Shown: positions 45,933 through 57,390, numbered from the stretch's first letter. The stretch: 64,000 nt of DNA from an uncultured Acetobacteraceae bacterium (GCA_903895595.1 CAITUP010000031.1:1-64000); one strand, 5' to 3'. A program made the numbers and translations. Notes: generated from the sequence alone by a model not told the origin.

Positions 45933-46187
45933 ATGACCCAGACTGCCAAACTGTTCACCAACGGCCGCAGCCAAGCCGTCCGTCTGCCCGCAGCCTACCG
46001 GTTCGACGCCAAGGAGGTCTTCATTCGACAGGACCCGAATACCGGCGACGTGATCCTGTCCCGTAAACCGCCATCCTGGAACGGTTTTCTGGCCGCTGTC
46101 GCGGACCTCGAGCCCACGGATGTACTCCTCACGGCACGCGACACGCGAGACCAAGACCGCGACCCGTTCAAGGGGTGGGACGAGTGA
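45933..46187 (+). CDS. vapB: VapB family antitoxin (AbrB/SpoVT-like)
   Basis: MTQTAKLFTNGRSQAVRLPAAYRFDAKEVFIRQDPNTGDVILSRKP; ORF extends upstream to 45903. Confidence 0.92.
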   Translation: MTQTAKLFTNGRSQAVRLPAAYRFDAKEVFIRQDPNTGDVILSRKPPSWNGFLAAVADLEPTDVLLTARDTRDQDRDPFKGWDE

Positions 46188-46588
46188 CGTTGTGGATGCT
46201 CGACACCAATATCGTAGGACATCTTCTTAATGCACATCCCACGGTAACCAACCGGGTGGTATCGGTGCCCATGGGATCGCTGCGCCTGTCGGCAATCACG
46301 GAGGGTGAGCTCCTTTTCGGCTTGGCCAAGCGCCCCGAAGCCAAGCGTCTGCACCGCGCGGTGGACGAATTCCTCCAGCGGGTCGATGTCCTCCCCTGGG
46401 ATAGCGCGGTCGCGGCCCGCTATGGCGTCCTCCGAGCGGAAACCTCTCGCAAAGGCAAGACACTCGGGTCGCTCGATCTGCTGATTGCCGCCCACGCGCT
46501 CGCGGCGGGATCCGTGCTGGTCACGAACGACCAAGCCTTCCGGATGGTGGACGGTTTGCCCATCGAGGACTGGACCCAACCACCCTAA
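46184..46588 (+). CDS. vapC: VapC family PIN-domain ribonuclease toxin
   Basis: MLDTNIVGHLL; AITEGELLFGLAKRPE; GSLDLLIAAHALAAGSVLVTND; GTGA overlap with vapB. Confidence 0.94.
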   Translation: MTLWMLDTNIVGHLLNAHPTVTNRVVSVPMGSLRLSAITEGELLFGLAKRPEAKRLHRAVDEFLQRVDVLPWDSAVAARYGVLRAETSRKGKTLGSLDLLIAAHALAAGSVLVTNDQAFRMVDGLPIEDWTQPP

Positions 46589-47295
46589 CCCGCCTCCGCC
46601 AGCACCAACCGCCGCCGCGCGACCGCCTGTAGCGGCATCGCCGCGTAAACATCCTTCACCGCTTCCGTAATCGTAACCCCAGCCAGAGCCGGCACCAACC
46701 GCCGCCCGGTATCCTCGATCAGCGGCGCGGCCCTTAATATAAGCCGCAACCGCGTCGGCGGCACCCACAGCGCCGCATCGTGCCGCTCCGCTCGGAACAG
46801 CGCCGAGGCCAGCAGCTGATCCAGCTGCCGCACCGAATACGGATGCCCATGGCCGAACGGCGTGCTCTCCCAATAGGCCCACATGCCGGTGCGGTTGGGC
46901 GCGACAACCAGCAGCCGTCCGTCGTCCTTCAGCACGCGCCAGACCTCCCGCAGCATCCGCCGCGCGCTCTCGGCGGCTTCGAGGCCGTGGACCAGGAGGA
47001 TGCGGTCGAAGCTGAGGTCGGGGAAGGGCAGGGCGTCTTCCTCGGCGGAGCAGGACAGCCCTGGCGCGCCGGCCGGCCAGCGGGCGGCGCCCATCTGGGC
47101 GGGAGTCAGAGCAATGCAGGACAAAGCCTGCTCCCGCCAAAGCCGCAGGTAGGGCCCGGTATGGCCGATGCCCAGCACGGACTGGCCTTTCAGGTTAGGC
47201 CATTGGGCAAAAAGCCGCTCCCGCAGAAGGCGCGCGGTGACGGCCCCCCAAGCGGAGGTGTAAAAGTCGGCGGTCGCTTGCGCATCCGGGGCCAT
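46585..47295 (-). CDS. class I SAM-dependent methyltransferase
   Basis: GQSVLGIGHTGPYLRLW; LPFPDLSFDRILLVHGLEAAESARRMLREVWRVLKDDGRLLVVAPNRTGMWAYWESTPFGHGHPYSVRQLDQLL. Confidence 0.88.
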   Translation of the reverse strand: MAPDAQATADFYTSAWGAVTARLLRERLFAQWPNLKGQSVLGIGHTGPYLRLWREQALSCIALTPAQMGAARWPAGAPGLSCSAEEDALPFPDLSFDRILLVHGLEAAESARRMLREVWRVLKDDGRLLVVAPNRTGMWAYWESTPFGHGHPYSVRQLDQLLASALFRAERHDAALWVPPTRLRLILRAAPLIEDTGRRLVPALAGVTITEAVKDVYAAMPLQAVARRRLVLAEAG

Positions 47296-47352
47296 GCAAC
47301 GATGCTATAGCACAAAAGCCGGTCTCCGGCGGTACCGTGAAAGGCTCCGATC

Positions 47353-48078
47353 ATGACAATATCCGCGACAGCCGTCCCCATCCTGAAGGACAACTACGCT
47401 TGGCTGCTGAAAGACAGTGAGACGGGCGCCACGGCGATCGTCGATCCGGCCGACGCCAAGCCGATCATCGCCGCCATCGAGGCGGCTGGCGGGCGCCTGG
47501 ACATGATCCTGTTGACGCACCACCACGCCGACCACACGGCCGGTACCGATGAGGTCCGCGCCCATTTCAAATGCCCCGTCGTGGGAGCCGCCGCCGACGC
47601 GCACCGACTGCCGAAGCTGGATATCGCGGTGAAGGAAGGCGACACGGTCGCCCTGGGCAACGCCATGGGGCAGGTCATCGACACCCCCGGCCACACCCGC
47701 GGCCAGATCAATTTCTTTTTTCCCGAAGGCCCCGTGCTGCTGTCCGGCGACACGCTGTTCAGCCTCGGTTGCGGCCGCCTGATCGAGGGCACCGCCGGGG
47801 AGATGTTCGATAGTTTGGGTAAGCTGGCGGTGCTTCCGCCCAACACCCTGGTCTGCTGCGGCCATGAATATACAGAGAGCAACGCCCGCTTCGCGCTGTC
47901 CGTCGATCCGGACAACGCCGCCCTGAAGGCCCGTTCGGCCGAGGCCGCCGCCCAGCGCGCCGCCGGCAAGTCCACCATCCCGTCGGTCCTGTCCGACGAA
48001 CTCGCCGCCAATCCCTTCCTTCGCGCCAAGGACGTCGCCGCTCTGGCGGACGTGCGCGGCAAAAAAGACAGGTTCTGA
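47353..48078 (+). CDS. gloB: hydroxyacylglutathione hydrolase (glyoxalase II)
   Basis: LLTHHHADHTAGTDEV; VIDTPGHTRGQINFFF; LFSLGCGRLIEGTAGEMF; CCGHEYTESNARFA. Confidence 0.95.
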   Translation: MTISATAVPILKDNYAWLLKDSETGATAIVDPADAKPIIAAIEAAGGRLDMILLTHHHADHTAGTDEVRAHFKCPVVGAAADAHRLPKLDIAVKEGDTVALGNAMGQVIDTPGHTRGQINFFFPEGPVLLSGDTLFSLGCGRLIEGTAGEMFDSLGKLAVLPPNTLVCCGHEYTESNARFALSVDPDNAALKARSAEAAAQRAAGKSTIPSVLSDELAANPFLRAKDVAALADVRGKKDRF

Positions 48079-48081
48079 GCC

Positions 48082-48678
48082 ATGAAACTGCATTACTCCG
48101 GCACCAGCCCCTATGTCCGCAAGGTCATGGCCTGCGCCATCGCGCGCGGGCTCGACGGGCGGATCGAAAAACACATCAGCAACCCGCATGCTTCCCCGGC
48201 CGATCTGCTGGCCGACAACCCCCTGTCCCGAGTCCCGTGCCTCGTCACGGACGACGGCCTGTCGCTCTATGACAGCCCTGTCATTTGCGAATACCTGGAT
48301 AGCATCGGCGACGCGCCGCATCTCTTTCCGCCTGCCGGCCCCGCCCGTTGGCGTGCGTTGAAGCTGCAAGCCATGGGCGACGGCATCCTCGACTCGGCGG
48401 TTCCCTGCCGGGGCGAGCTCGGCCGGCCCCAAGAGGCCGCACGCGATGCGGCGATCGCCCGCTACAAGACACAGATGCTGCGGACGGTCGCAGCGCTGGA
48501 GGCAGATTTGCCGGGGACCGGCCTGGATATCGGCACGATCGCGGTTGCCTGCGCCCTCGGATACATGGATTTCCGCTTCGCATCGGACCCCTGGCGCCCC
48601 GGTCATCCGAAACTGACCGCTTGGTATGAGGGCTTCTCCGCGACTCCGGCGATTGCCGCGACCGCGCCCAAGGAATGA
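48082..48678 (+). CDS. glutathione S-transferase family protein
   Basis: MKLHYSGTSPYVRKVMACAIARGL; NPLSRVPCLVTDDGLSLYDSPVICEYLD. Confidence 0.93.
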   Translation: MKLHYSGTSPYVRKVMACAIARGLDGRIEKHISNPHASPADLLADNPLSRVPCLVTDDGLSLYDSPVICEYLDSIGDAPHLFPPAGPARWRALKLQAMGDGILDSAVPCRGELGRPQEAARDAAIARYKTQMLRTVAALEADLPGTGLDIGTIAVACALGYMDFRFASDPWRPGHPKLTAWYEGFSATPAIAATAPKE

Positions 48679-49100
48679 CGGATTTGCGCGATGCCGGGGC
48701 CGACTCGGCCTCGGTCATCCAAGCTTTGGGGCTGGAACCGCACCCGGAGGGTGGATTTTACCGCGAAACGTGGCGCGACTCGCCGGAAACAGGGGGCAGG
48801 GGGGCGGGTACCGCGATCCTGTTTCTCCTGCGCGCGACCGACAGAAACCGATGGCACCGGGTGGACGCGGCTGAGTTATGGATTTGGCAGGCCGGTGCAC
48901 CGCTGGAACTGACGGTGGAACCTGCCCCGCCAATGCGCCTGGGACCGGATTTGCCGGCTGGACAGACACTGCATGGCCTGGTTCCGGCGCACGCATGGCA
49001 AAAGGCCGCGAGTCTCGGTCCCTGGACGTTATGCACGTGCGTCGTCGCTCCGGCTTTTCGCTTCGACGGCTTCGAAATGCGGCCGGAATCCGCGCTTTGA
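48675..49100 (+). CDS. DUF985-type cupin protein
   Basis: IQALGLEPHPEGGFYRETWRD; RATDRNRWHRVDAAELWIWQAGAPLEL; overlaps GST stop by 4 nt. Confidence 0.85.
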   Translation: MTDLRDAGADSASVIQALGLEPHPEGGFYRETWRDSPETGGRGAGTAILFLLRATDRNRWHRVDAAELWIWQAGAPLELTVEPAPPMRLGPDLPAGQTLHGLVPAHAWQKAASLGPWTLCTCVVAPAFRFDGFEMRPESAL

Positions 49101-49131
49101 CACCGTCATGTCGAATCCTGCTTAGAGCCGC

Positions 49132-49160
49132 TTGACTCCCCGATAAGCCGCAACTAGTTT
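49132..49160 (+). promoter_or_regulatory. candidate promoter of the str operon
   Basis: TTGACT -N17- TAGTTT, about 210 nt upstream of rpsL. Confidence 0.55.
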
Positions 49161-49372
49161 CCGTGCCCTCGGCCCACCCCATGTTCAACCAAGGTGGTTG
49201 TCGATCGCAGGCCAAAGATGCAGGCGGCGCCGCTCTCCTCAGGGGTGCCTAGGCCGCTTGTTTCAGGGACCCCGCGGGGTGGGACTATTCCCACGCCGGC
49301 GGGCTTTGTCTGTTATCGGTGACTGTTCGCGGTGTTCCAGGGCGGCGCGACCCGGATTGTGAAAGAGGCGAC

Positions 49373-49744
49373 ATGCCCACTATCAACCAGCTCATCGCCC
49401 ACGGGCGCGAGCCACAGAAGACGCGGAACAAGGTTCCGGCGCTCGAAGGCTGCCCGCAAAAGCGCGGCGTATGCACGCGCGTCTACACGACCACCCCGAA
49501 GAAGCCGAACTCGGCGCTTCGTAAGGTTGCCAAAGTGCGTCTGACGAACGGCTATGAAGTCGTGAGTTACATCCCCGGCGAAGGCCATAACCTTCAGGAG
49601 CATTCCGTGGTGTTGATCCGCGGCGGCCGCGTGAAGGATCTTCCCGGTGTGCGTTATCATATCCTGCGCGGCGTGCTCGACACGCAGGGTCTGCCAAAGC
49701 GTCGTCAGCGCCGGTCGCTGTATGGCGCGAAACGGCCGAAGTAA
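49373..49744 (+). CDS. rpsL: 30S ribosomal protein S12
   Basis: [59 protein letters not shown]. Confidence 0.99.
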   Translation: MPTINQLIAHGREPQKTRNKVPALEGCPQKRGVCTRVYTTTPKKPNSALRKVAKVRLTNGYEVVSYIPGEGHNLQEHSVVLIRGGRVKDLPGVRYHILRGVLDTQGLPKRRQRRSLYGAKRPK

Positions 49745-49756
49745 GGGAGCGATCGC

Positions 49757-50233
49757 ATGTCTCGCCGCCGCCGCGCCGTAAAACGCGAAATCCTGCCGGA
49801 CGCCAAGTTCGGGGACGTCGTCCTCAGCCGTTTCATGAACGCGCTGATGTACGATGGCAAAAAGTCCGCCGCCGAATCGATCGTCTATAACGCTCTCGAG
49901 GTGCTGAAGCGCCGCGGTGGGCCGCAGGCCGATCCGGTTCGCATGTTTCATGAGGCGCTGGACAACGTCAAGCCGGCCGTCGAAGTGCGGTCCCGCCGGG
50001 TCGGCGGTGCCACCTATCAGGTGCCGGTCGAAGTCCGTTCGGAGCGTCGTCAGGCGCTCGCGATCCGGTGGCTGATCGATGCCGCCCGCAAGCGCGGCGA
50101 GCACACGATGCAGGACCGGCTTTCGAACGAACTGCTGGACGCGGTGAACAACCGCGGTTCGGCGGTGAAGAAGCGTGAAGATACCCACCGGATGGCCGAA
50201 GCCAACAAGGCTTTCAGCCACTACCGCTGGTAA
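49757..50233 (+). CDS. rpsG: 30S ribosomal protein S7
   Basis: [47 protein letters not shown]. Confidence 0.99.
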   Translation: MSRRRRAVKREILPDAKFGDVVLSRFMNALMYDGKKSAAESIVYNALEVLKRRGGPQADPVRMFHEALDNVKPAVEVRSRRVGGATYQVPVEVRSERRQALAIRWLIDAARKRGEHTMQDRLSNELLDAVNNRGSAVKKREDTHRMAEANKAFSHYRW

Positions 50234-50283
50234 GAATACAGTCACTCAACGGACCATCACCTGGATCGCTGGAGCATACGACG

Positions 50284-51474
50284 ATGGGTAAAGCGAAATT
50301 CGAGCGGAACCTTCCGCACTGCAATATTGGCACGATCGGACACGTCGATCATGGCAAGACGTCGCTGACCGCGGCGATCACCAAGGTCCTGGCCGAATCC
50401 GGCGGTGCGACCTTCACTGCGTACGATCAGATCGACAAAGCCCCGGAAGAAAAAGCCCGTGGCATCACGATCTCCACCGCGCACGTGGAATACACCACGG
50501 CGAACCGCCACTACGCGCACGTCGACTGCCCCGGCCACGCCGACTATGTGAAGAACATGATCACCGGCGCCGCGCAGATGGATGGCGCGATCCTGGTGGT
50601 GTCCGCCGCCGACGGTCCGATGCCGCAGACACGGGAGCACATTCTGCTCGCCCGTCAGGTCGGCGTGCCGGCTCTGGTGGTGTTCCTGAACAAGGTCGAT
50701 ATGGTCGATGACCCCGAGCTGATCGAACTGGTGGAGATGGAGCTGCGCGAGCTGCTGTCGTCTTATCAGTTCCCGGGCGACGACATTCCCATCATCCATG
50801 GTTCGGCTCTGATGGCGCTGGAAGGCACCAAGCCGGAAATCGGCCACGATGCGATCCTGAAGCTGATGGCCGCGGTGGACGAATACATCCCGCAGCCGGA
50901 GCGCGCTCTGGACCGTCCGTTCCTGATGCCGATCGAAGACGTGTTCTCGATCTCCGGCCGCGGCACCGTCGTGACCGGCCGTGTCGAGCGCGGCATCGTG
51001 AAGGTTGGCGAGGAAGTCGAGATCGTGGGCATCAAGCCGACCGTCAAGACAATCGTGACCGGCGTCGAAATGTTCCGCAAGCTGCTCGATCAGGGCCAGG
51101 CCGGCGATAACATCGGCGCACTGCTGCGTGGCACTAAGCGCGACGATGTCGAGCGCGGTCAGGTTCTGGCCAAGCCCGGCTCCATCACGCCGCACACCAA
51201 CTTCAAGGCCGAAGCCTACATCCTGACGAAGGAAGAGGGCGGGCGCCACACCCCGTTCTTCACCAACTACCGCCCGCAGTTCTATTTCCGCACGACCGAC
51301 GTGACGGGCATGGTGCAGCTGCCGGAAGGCGTCGAGATGGTCATGCCCGGCGATAACGTGTCGATGGATGTCGAACTGATCGCGCCGATCGCGATGGACG
51401 ACGGCCTGCGTTTCGCCATTCGCGAAGGCGGCCGCACCGTCGGCGCCGGCGTGGTGGCCAGCATCACGAAGTAA
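50284..51474 (+). CDS. tuf: elongation factor Tu
   Basis: [34 protein letters not shown]...[49 protein letters not shown]. Confidence 0.99.
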   Translation: MGKAKFERNLPHCNIGTIGHVDHGKTSLTAAITKVLAESGGATFTAYDQIDKAPEEKARGITISTAHVEYTTANRHYAHVDCPGHADYVKNMITGAAQMDGAILVVSAADGPMPQTREHILLARQVGVPALVVFLNKVDMVDDPELIELVEMELRELLSSYQFPGDDIPIIHGSALMALEGTKPEIGHDAILKLMAAVDEYIPQPERALDRPFLMPIEDVFSISGRGTVVTGRVERGIVKVGEEVEIVGIKPTVKTIVTGVEMFRKLLDQGQAGDNIGALLRGTKRDDVERGQVLAKPGSITPHTNFKAEAYILTKEEGGRHTPFFTNYRPQFYFRTTDVTGMVQLPEGVEMVMPGDNVSMDVELIAPIAMDDGLRFAIREGGRTVGAGVVASITK

Positions 51475-51568
51475 AAGCGACCTCGGGTTCGGCGGCGCGA
51501 CCATTCGGGCACGCCGTCGAATACCGAAACCGGCCGCTGACGTTGGCGGGACCCCAGAAGAGCGAACG

Positions 51569-51877
51569 ATGGACAACCAGAATATCCGCATCCGGCTTAA
51601 GGCCTACGATCACCGCGTGCTAGACAACAGCACGAAGGAAATCGTGAACACGGCCAAGCGCACGGGCGCCAGGGTTCGCGGACCGATTCCGCTGCCGACA
51701 CACATCGAGCGTTTCACCGTGAACCGCTCTCCGCATGTCGACAAGAAAAGCCGCGAGCAGTTCGAAATCCGGACGCACCGCCGCTTGCTCGACATCGTGG
51801 AACCGACCCCGCAGACGGTGGACGCGCTGATGAAGCTCGACCTCGCCGCCGGCGTGGACGTCGAGATCAAGATCTAG
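51569..51877 (+). CDS. rpsJ: 30S ribosomal protein S10
   Basis: [76 protein letters not shown]. Confidence 0.99.
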   Translation: MDNQNIRIRLKAYDHRVLDNSTKEIVNTAKRTGARVRGPIPLPTHIERFTVNRSPHVDKKSREQFEIRTHRRLLDIVEPTPQTVDALMKLDLAAGVDVEIKI

Positions 51878-51898
51878 GCCGGGAGCGAGGGAATTATC

Positions 51899-52591
51899 AT
51901 GCGCACCGGATTACTGGCCAAAAAACTGGGCATGACCCGCATCTTTAAGGATGACGGCACGCATGTTCCAGTGACAGTTCTGCATCTGGATCAGTTGCAG
52001 GTCGTGGCCGCGATGACACAAGAAAAAGACGGCTACACCGCCGTGCAACTCGGTCTGGGCAAGGCCAAGGTCAAAAACGTGACCCAGCCGATGCGCGGCC
52101 ACTTCGCGAAGGCGAAGGTGGAGCCGAAGAAGAAGCTCGTGGAATTCCGCGTCGCTCCCGACGCCCTGCTGGAACCAGGCGCGACCCTGTCGGCGGCCCA
52201 TTTTGCCGTTGGCCAGAAGGTCGATGTATGCGGCACGTCCAAGGGTAAAGGCTTCGCCGGCGGTATGAAGCGCTGGAACTACGCCGGCTTGGAAGCCAGC
52301 CACGGCGTGTCCGCCAGCCATCGTTCGCTGGGTTCGACCGGTAACCGTCAGGATCCCGGCAAAACCTTCAAGAACAAGAAGATGGAAGGCCACCTCGGCG
52401 TGGAGCGTATCACCACGTTGAACCTGGAAGTCGCCGGCATCGACGCGGACAAAGGTCTGCTGATGATTCGCGGTGCCATTCCGGGCGGCAAAAACGGCTA
52501 CGTGCTGGTGCGCGACGCAGTCAAAAAAGCGCGCCCGGCGGACGCCCCCTATCCGGCGGCGCTGCTCGAAGCGCCAGCGGTCGCGGGCTGA
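51899..52591 (+). CDS. rplC: 50S ribosomal protein L3
   Basis: [16 protein letters not shown]...[52 protein letters not shown]. Confidence 0.99.
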   Translation: MRTGLLAKKLGMTRIFKDDGTHVPVTVLHLDQLQVVAAMTQEKDGYTAVQLGLGKAKVKNVTQPMRGHFAKAKVEPKKKLVEFRVAPDALLEPGATLSAAHFAVGQKVDVCGTSKGKGFAGGMKRWNYAGLEASHGVSASHRSLGSTGNRQDPGKTFKNKKMEGHLGVERITTLNLEVAGIDADKGLLMIRGAIPGGKNGYVLVRDAVKKARPADAPYPAALLEAPAVAG

Positions 52592-52602
52592 GGACGAGAA
52601 CA

Positions 52603-53238
52603 ATGCAAATCGCAATCACCACGCTCGATCAGGGCAGCGCCGGCGAAGCCGACCTTCCCGACGACATCTTCGCTGTCAGCCCCCGAGCCGACATCATGGC
52701 ACGCGTTGTACACTGGCAATTAGCGAAACGCCGGTCCGGCAATCACAAGGTTAAGGGGATGGCGGAGGTTTCCGGCACCACCAAGAAGCCTTACAAGCAA
52801 AAGGGCACCGGTAACGCTCGTCAGGGTAGCCTGCGCTCGCCGCAGTTTCGCACCGGCGGTGTCGTGCACGGTCCGGTCGTGCGTTCGCACGAATACAGCC
52901 TGAACAAGAAAGTCCGTCGTCTGGGGCTGATCTCCGCGCTGTCGCAGAAGGCGGCCGAGGGCAAGCTGGTCGTGTTGGACGCCGCGGCGGGTTCGCTGAA
53001 GACGGGCGAGTTGGCGAAGAAGCTCAAGGCGCTGGGATGGAAGTCCGCTTTGATCGTGGATCGCGCGGTGGACCAGGATTTCCTGCGCGCCAGCCGCAAC
53101 ATTCCGCATTTCGATCTGCTGCCGACAGTTGGCGCGAATGTCTATGACATTTTGCGGCACGACGTCCTGGCGATCACCACGGCTGGCCTTGCCGGTCTGT
53201 CCGAACGTCTGACGCCAAGCGCGGGAGAAGCGGCATGA
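52603..53238 (+). CDS. rplD: 50S ribosomal protein L4
   Basis: [59 protein letters not shown]. Confidence 0.99.
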   Translation: MQIAITTLDQGSAGEADLPDDIFAVSPRADIMARVVHWQLAKRRSGNHKVKGMAEVSGTTKKPYKQKGTGNARQGSLRSPQFRTGGVVHGPVVRSHEYSLNKKVRRLGLISALSQKAAEGKLVVLDAAAGSLKTGELAKKLKALGWKSALIVDRAVDQDFLRASRNIPHFDLLPTVGANVYDILRHDVLAITTAGLAGLSERLTPSAGEAA

Positions 53239-53564
53239 GCGAGACGGTCAAAAAGCGCAAGCCGGTGCTGTCGCGCGAGGCGATGTACGAGATCATCCGC
53301 CGCCCGATCATCACCGAAAAGGCGACGATCCTGTCCGAACAGAACCAGTTCGTGTTCCAGGTCGCGATCGATGCGACCAAGCCCGAGATCAGAACGGCGG
53401 TCGAAACCCTGTTCAACGTTAAGGTCGAAGGCGTGAACACGCTGATCCAGAAGGGCAAGACCAAGCGCTTCAAGGGCCGGCCGGGCGTTCGGTCCGACGT
53501 CAAGAAAGCCTTCGTCCTGCTGGCGGCCGGTCAGTCGATCGATTTCACCACCGGCCTCTCATAA
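53235..53564 (+). CDS. rplW: 50S ribosomal protein L23
   Basis: [78 protein letters not shown]. Confidence 0.99.
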   Translation: MSETVKKRKPVLSREAMYEIIRRPIITEKATILSEQNQFVFQVAIDATKPEIRTAVETLFNVKVEGVNTLIQKGKTKRFKGRPGVRSDVKKAFVLLAAGQSIDFTTGLS

Positions 53565-53576
53565 GGCGCACGCGAG

Positions 53577-54407
53577 ATGGCACTGAGACAATTCAATCCG
53601 GTCACCCCCAGCCTTCGCGGCACGGTGTTGATCGATCGTTCCGATCTGTGGAAGGGCAAGCCCGTCAAGGGTCTGACCGAAGGTCAGCACAGCCACGGTG
53701 GCCGTAACAACCATGGCCGTATCACGACCCGGTTCCGGGGCGGCGGACACAAGCAAGCCTACCGCGTGGTGGACTTCAAGCGTCGCAAATTCGACGTGCC
53801 GGCCGTTGTCGAACGCCTGGAATACGATCCGAACCGCACGGCGTTCATTGCGCTGCTCAAGTACCAGGACGGCGAGTTGGCCTATATCCTGGCGCCGCAG
53901 CGTCTGAAGGTTGGCGATTCCGTGATTGCCGGCGCCCGCGCCGACATCAAGCCGGGTAATGCGATGCCGCTGGGTGCCATCCCGGTCGGGACAATCATCC
54001 ACAACATCGAGATGAAGCTCGGTGCCGGCGGCAAGATCGCGCGGTCCGCTGGGACATACGCACAGTTGGTCGGCAAAGACGCCGGGTACGCGCAGATCAA
54101 GCTGATGTCCGGCGAACTCCGTATGGTGCGGGCCGAGTGCATGGCCAGCATCGGCGCGGTGTCCAACCCGGACAACATGAACCAGAAGATCGGCAAGGCC
54201 GGTCGTATGCGCTGGTTGGGCTTCCGTCCTCACAACCGCGGTGTCGTCATGAACCCGGTCGATCACCCGCACGGCGGTGGCGAAGGCCGCACCTCGGGTG
54301 GCCGTCATCCGGTCACGCCGTGGGGTCTGCCGACGAAGGGCTACAAGACGCGCACCAACAAGCGGACGGATAGTTTGATCATCCGCCGCCGCAACAAGGG
54401 TAAATAA
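53577..54407 (+). CDS. rplB: 50S ribosomal protein L2
   Basis: [69 protein letters not shown]. Confidence 0.99.
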   Translation: MALRQFNPVTPSLRGTVLIDRSDLWKGKPVKGLTEGQHSHGGRNNHGRITTRFRGGGHKQAYRVVDFKRRKFDVPAVVERLEYDPNRTAFIALLKYQDGELAYILAPQRLKVGDSVIAGARADIKPGNAMPLGAIPVGTIIHNIEMKLGAGGKIARSAGTYAQLVGKDAGYAQIKLMSGELRMVRAECMASIGAVSNPDNMNQKIGKAGRMRWLGFRPHNRGVVMNPVDHPHGGGEGRTSGGRHPVTPWGLPTKGYKTRTNKRTDSLIIRRRNKGK

Positions 54408-54408
54408 G

Positions 54409-54687
54409 ATGGCGCGTTCCGTCTGGAAGGGTCCGTTCGTCGACGGTTACCTGCTGAACAAGGCCGAAGCGTCGCGGGCGTCGGGCCGCAACGAGATCAT
54501 CAAGATCTGGTCGCGCCGCTCGACAATTCTGCCGCAGTTCGTCGGTCTGACTTTCGGCGTCTACAACGGCCACAAGTTCCTGCCCGTGCAGGTGAACGAA
54601 AACATGGTCGGCCATAAATTCGGCGAATTCTCGCCAACCCGGACCTTTACCGGGCACTCGGCCGACAAGAAGGCGAAGCGGGGCTGA
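54409..54687 (+). CDS. rpsS: 30S ribosomal protein S19
   Basis: [20 protein letters not shown]...[50 protein letters not shown]. Confidence 0.99.
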   Translation: MARSVWKGPFVDGYLLNKAEASRASGRNEIIKIWSRRSTILPQFVGLTFGVYNGHKFLPVQVNENMVGHKFGEFSPTRTFTGHSADKKAKRG

Positions 54688-54688
54688 C

Positions 54689-55078
54689 ATGAGCAAGCCA
54701 AACACACCGCGCGCGCTCGCGGATACCGAGGCTCAGGCCATCGTTAGCAACCTGCGGGTCAGCCCGCGCAAGCTGAATCTGGTCGCCGCGATGATCCGCA
54801 ATCTGCCCGCGCAAAAGGCCGTCGCCACGCTGACGTTCAGCAAGCGCCGCATCGCGCAGCAGGTCAAAAAGGGCCTGGAAAGCGCGATCGCCAATGCCGA
54901 AAACAACCATCAGCTCGATGTCGACCGTCTGGTCGTCTCCCGCGCCGAGGTCGGTCGTTCGGTGGTGATGCGCCGTTTCCATGCGCGTGGCCGCGGTCGC
55001 GCCGCACGCATCGAAAAATGGTTCAGCCATTTGAAGATCGTCGTCGCCGAACGCGCCCAGGAAGAGGAGGCCGCATAA
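54689..55078 (+). CDS. rplV: 50S ribosomal protein L22
   Basis: [59 protein letters not shown]. Confidence 0.99.
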   Translation: MSKPNTPRALADTEAQAIVSNLRVSPRKLNLVAAMIRNLPAQKAVATLTFSKRRIAQQVKKGLESAIANAENNHQLDVDRLVVSRAEVGRSVVMRRFHARGRGRAARIEKWFSHLKIVVAERAQEEEAA

Positions 55079-55079
55079 T

Positions 55080-55757
55080 ATGGGTCACAAAGTAAACCCG
55101 ATCGGTCTGCGCCTCGGCATCAACCGGACCTGGGACAGCCGCTGGTTCGCCGGCAAGGATTACGCCAATCTGCTGCATGCCGACGTCGCGCTGCGCGCGC
55201 ATCTTCGGAAGAAGCTGCATGGTGCCGGCGTGTCCCGCGTGGTGATCGAACGTCCGGCCAAAAAGCCGCGCGTTACGATTTATGCCGCGCGTCCCGGCGT
55301 GGTTATCGGCAAGAAGGGCCAGGACATCGAGACCTTGAAGAAGGATCTCACCAAGATGGCCAAGGCTGAGGTGTCGCTGAACATCGTCGAAATCCGCAAG
55401 CCGGAAATCGATGCGACGCTGGTGGCCGAGAACATCGCGCAGCAGCTCGAACGCCGCGTTGCTTTCCGTCGTGCCATGAAGCGTGCGGTGCAGTCCGCGA
55501 TGCGTTTGGGCGCCCAAGGCATCCGGATCAACTGCGGCGGCCGTCTTGGCGGCGCGGAAATTGCCCGCGTGGAATGGTATCGCGAAGGTCGCGTGCCCCT
55601 GCACACGCTGCGTGCCGACATCGATTTCGGTGTGGCGACGGCGAAGACGACATACGGCACCTGCGGCGTAAAAGTCTGGGTGTTTAAGGGCGAGATTCTC
55701 GCGCACGATCCGATGGCGCAAGACAAGCGCGCCGCGGAACAGGCTCCTCAGAGGTAG
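55080..55757 (+). CDS. rpsC: 30S ribosomal protein S3
   Basis: [84 protein letters not shown]. Confidence 0.99.
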   Translation: MGHKVNPIGLRLGINRTWDSRWFAGKDYANLLHADVALRAHLRKKLHGAGVSRVVIERPAKKPRVTIYAARPGVVIGKKGQDIETLKKDLTKMAKAEVSLNIVEIRKPEIDATLVAENIAQQLERRVAFRRAMKRAVQSAMRLGAQGIRINCGGRLGGAEIARVEWYREGRVPLHTLRADIDFGVATAKTTYGTCGVKVWVFKGEILAHDPMAQDKRAAEQAPQR

Positions 55758-55764
55758 ATGGTCG

Positions 55765-56181
55765 ATGCTGTCCCCCAAGCGCACTAAATACCGCAAGCAG
55801 CACAAGGGCCGCATTCATGGCGCGTCCAAGGCTGGCACGTCGTTGAACTTCGGCGCCTATGGCTTGAAGGCCCTGGAACCCGAACGCATCACCGCGCGGC
55901 AGATCGAATCCGCTCGTCGCGCCATCACGCGCGCCATGCGCCGTGCCGGTCGCGTGTGGATCCGGATTTTTCCGGATGTGCCGGTCTCCACGAAGCCGGC
56001 CGAAGTCCGCATGGGCTCCGGCAAGGGTTCGCCGGAGTTCTGGGTGGCGCGCGTTGCCCCCGGCCGCATCATGTTCGAGATCGACGGCGTTCCCGCCGAA
56101 TTGGCGAAAACCGCCTTGACGCTGGGCGCGGCCAAGCTGCCGATCAAGACCAAATTCATCGCCCGTATCGGAGACGCCTGA
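55765..56181 (+). CDS. rplP: 50S ribosomal protein L16
   Basis: [71 protein letters not shown]. Confidence 0.99.
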   Translation: MLSPKRTKYRKQHKGRIHGASKAGTSLNFGAYGLKALEPERITARQIESARRAITRAMRRAGRVWIRIFPDVPVSTKPAEVRMGSGKGSPEFWVARVAPGRIMFEIDGVPAELAKTALTLGAAKLPIKTKFIARIGDA

Positions 56182-56182
56182 T

Positions 56183-56407
56183 ATGGCCAAGTCGGTGCAA
56201 AACAAGGCGAACGACGTACGCACGAAGACGCCGGACGAGTTGGCGGCGCTGCTGCTGGATCTCCGGAAGGAGCAGTTCAATCTGCGCTTCCAGCGTGCGG
56301 CGGGACAAAATGAGGGCATCGCCCGCGTCAAGCAGGTGCGGCGTGAGATTGCCCGTGTGAAAACCATTGCGGCGGAGAAGCACGCTTCTCCCGCCACGCA
56401 GTCTTAA
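56183..56407 (+). CDS. rpmC: 50S ribosomal protein L29
   Basis: TKTPDELAALLLDLRKEQFNLRFQRAAGQNEGIARVKQVRREIARVKTI. Confidence 0.98.
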   Translation: MAKSVQNKANDVRTKTPDELAALLLDLRKEQFNLRFQRAAGQNEGIARVKQVRREIARVKTIAAEKHASPATQS

Positions 56408-56419
56408 GGAGCCAGGTCG

Positions 56420-56695
56420 ATGCCAAGGCGCGTCCTGACCGGACGGGTGACGAGCGACAAGATGGACAAGACCGTCACGGTTCTTGTCGATCGCCGCGTG
56501 ATGCACCCGCTGTACAAGAAGTTCATCCGTCGCTCGAAGAAATACGCGGCGCATGACGAAGAGAACACCTGCAAGATCGGCGACTCGGTTCGTATCGAGG
56601 AATGCCGTCCGATCAGCAAGCGCAAGACATGGCTGGTGATCGAGCGCAACGGTACGCCGTTGGCCGAGAATGCGGCTGAAGGAGTTGCGGCATGA
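56420..56695 (+). CDS. rpsQ: 30S ribosomal protein S17
   Basis: [71 protein letters not shown]. Confidence 0.99.
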   Translation: MPRRVLTGRVTSDKMDKTVTVLVDRRVMHPLYKKFIRRSKKYAAHDEENTCKIGDSVRIEECRPISKRKTWLVIERNGTPLAENAAEGVAA

Positions 56696-57060
56696 TCGCG
56701 GTTGAAGCCAATCTCGAAGTTGCCGACAATTCCGGCGCGCGTCGCGTCCAGTGCATCAAGGTGCTGGGCGGCTCCAAGCGTAAGACCGCGTCGGTCGGCG
56801 ATGTGATCGTTGTGTCGATCAAGGAAGCCATTCCTCGCGGCAAAGTTAAGAAGGGCGACGTTCATCAAGCAGTGATCGTGCGCACGTCCTATCCCGTTCG
56901 TCGCGCCGATGGCTCCGCGATCCGCTTCGACCGCAACGCGGCCGTGCTGATCAACAAGCAGCAGGAGCCGATCGGCACCCGTATCTTTGGGCCGGTGGTG
57001 CGTGAACTGCGTGGACGCAAGTTCATGAAGATCATCAGCCTTGCGCCGGAGGTGTTGTAA
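56692..57060 (+). CDS. rplN: 50S ribosomal protein L14
   Basis: [65 protein letters not shown]. Confidence 0.99.
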   Translation: MIAVEANLEVADNSGARRVQCIKVLGGSKRKTASVGDVIVVSIKEAIPRGKVKKGDVHQAVIVRTSYPVRRADGSAIRFDRNAAVLINKQQEPIGTRIFGPVVRELRGRKFMKIISLAPEVL

Positions 57061-57380
57061 TGGCCGCGCGTATTCGTAAAGGCGACACCGTTGTGGTGAT
57101 CGCGGGCGCCAGCAAGGGTCGCCGGGGCGAAGTGCTGCGGGTGATCCCGCGGGACAACCGCGCTGTCGTGCAGGGTGTGGCGTTGGCGACACATCACGTG
57201 AAGCCGACCAGCATGGAACAGGCCGGTGGCATCCAGACGCGCGAAGCGGCGGTGCACTTGTCCAATCTGATGTTGATCGATCCGAAAAGCGAGAAGCCGA
57301 CCAAGGTCGGGTTTCGTGTCCTGGAAGACGGTCGCAAGGTTCGCGTCGCCAAGGCGACCGGCGACGTGATCGAAAGCTGA
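57060..57380 (+). CDS. rplX: 50S ribosomal protein L24
   Basis: [50 protein letters not shown]. Confidence 0.99.
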   Translation: MAARIRKGDTVVVIAGASKGRRGEVLRVIPRDNRAVVQGVALATHHVKPTSMEQAGGIQTREAAVHLSNLMLIDPKSEKPTKVGFRVLEDGRKVRVAKATGDVIES

Positions 57381-57390
57381 GGCGAGTATC

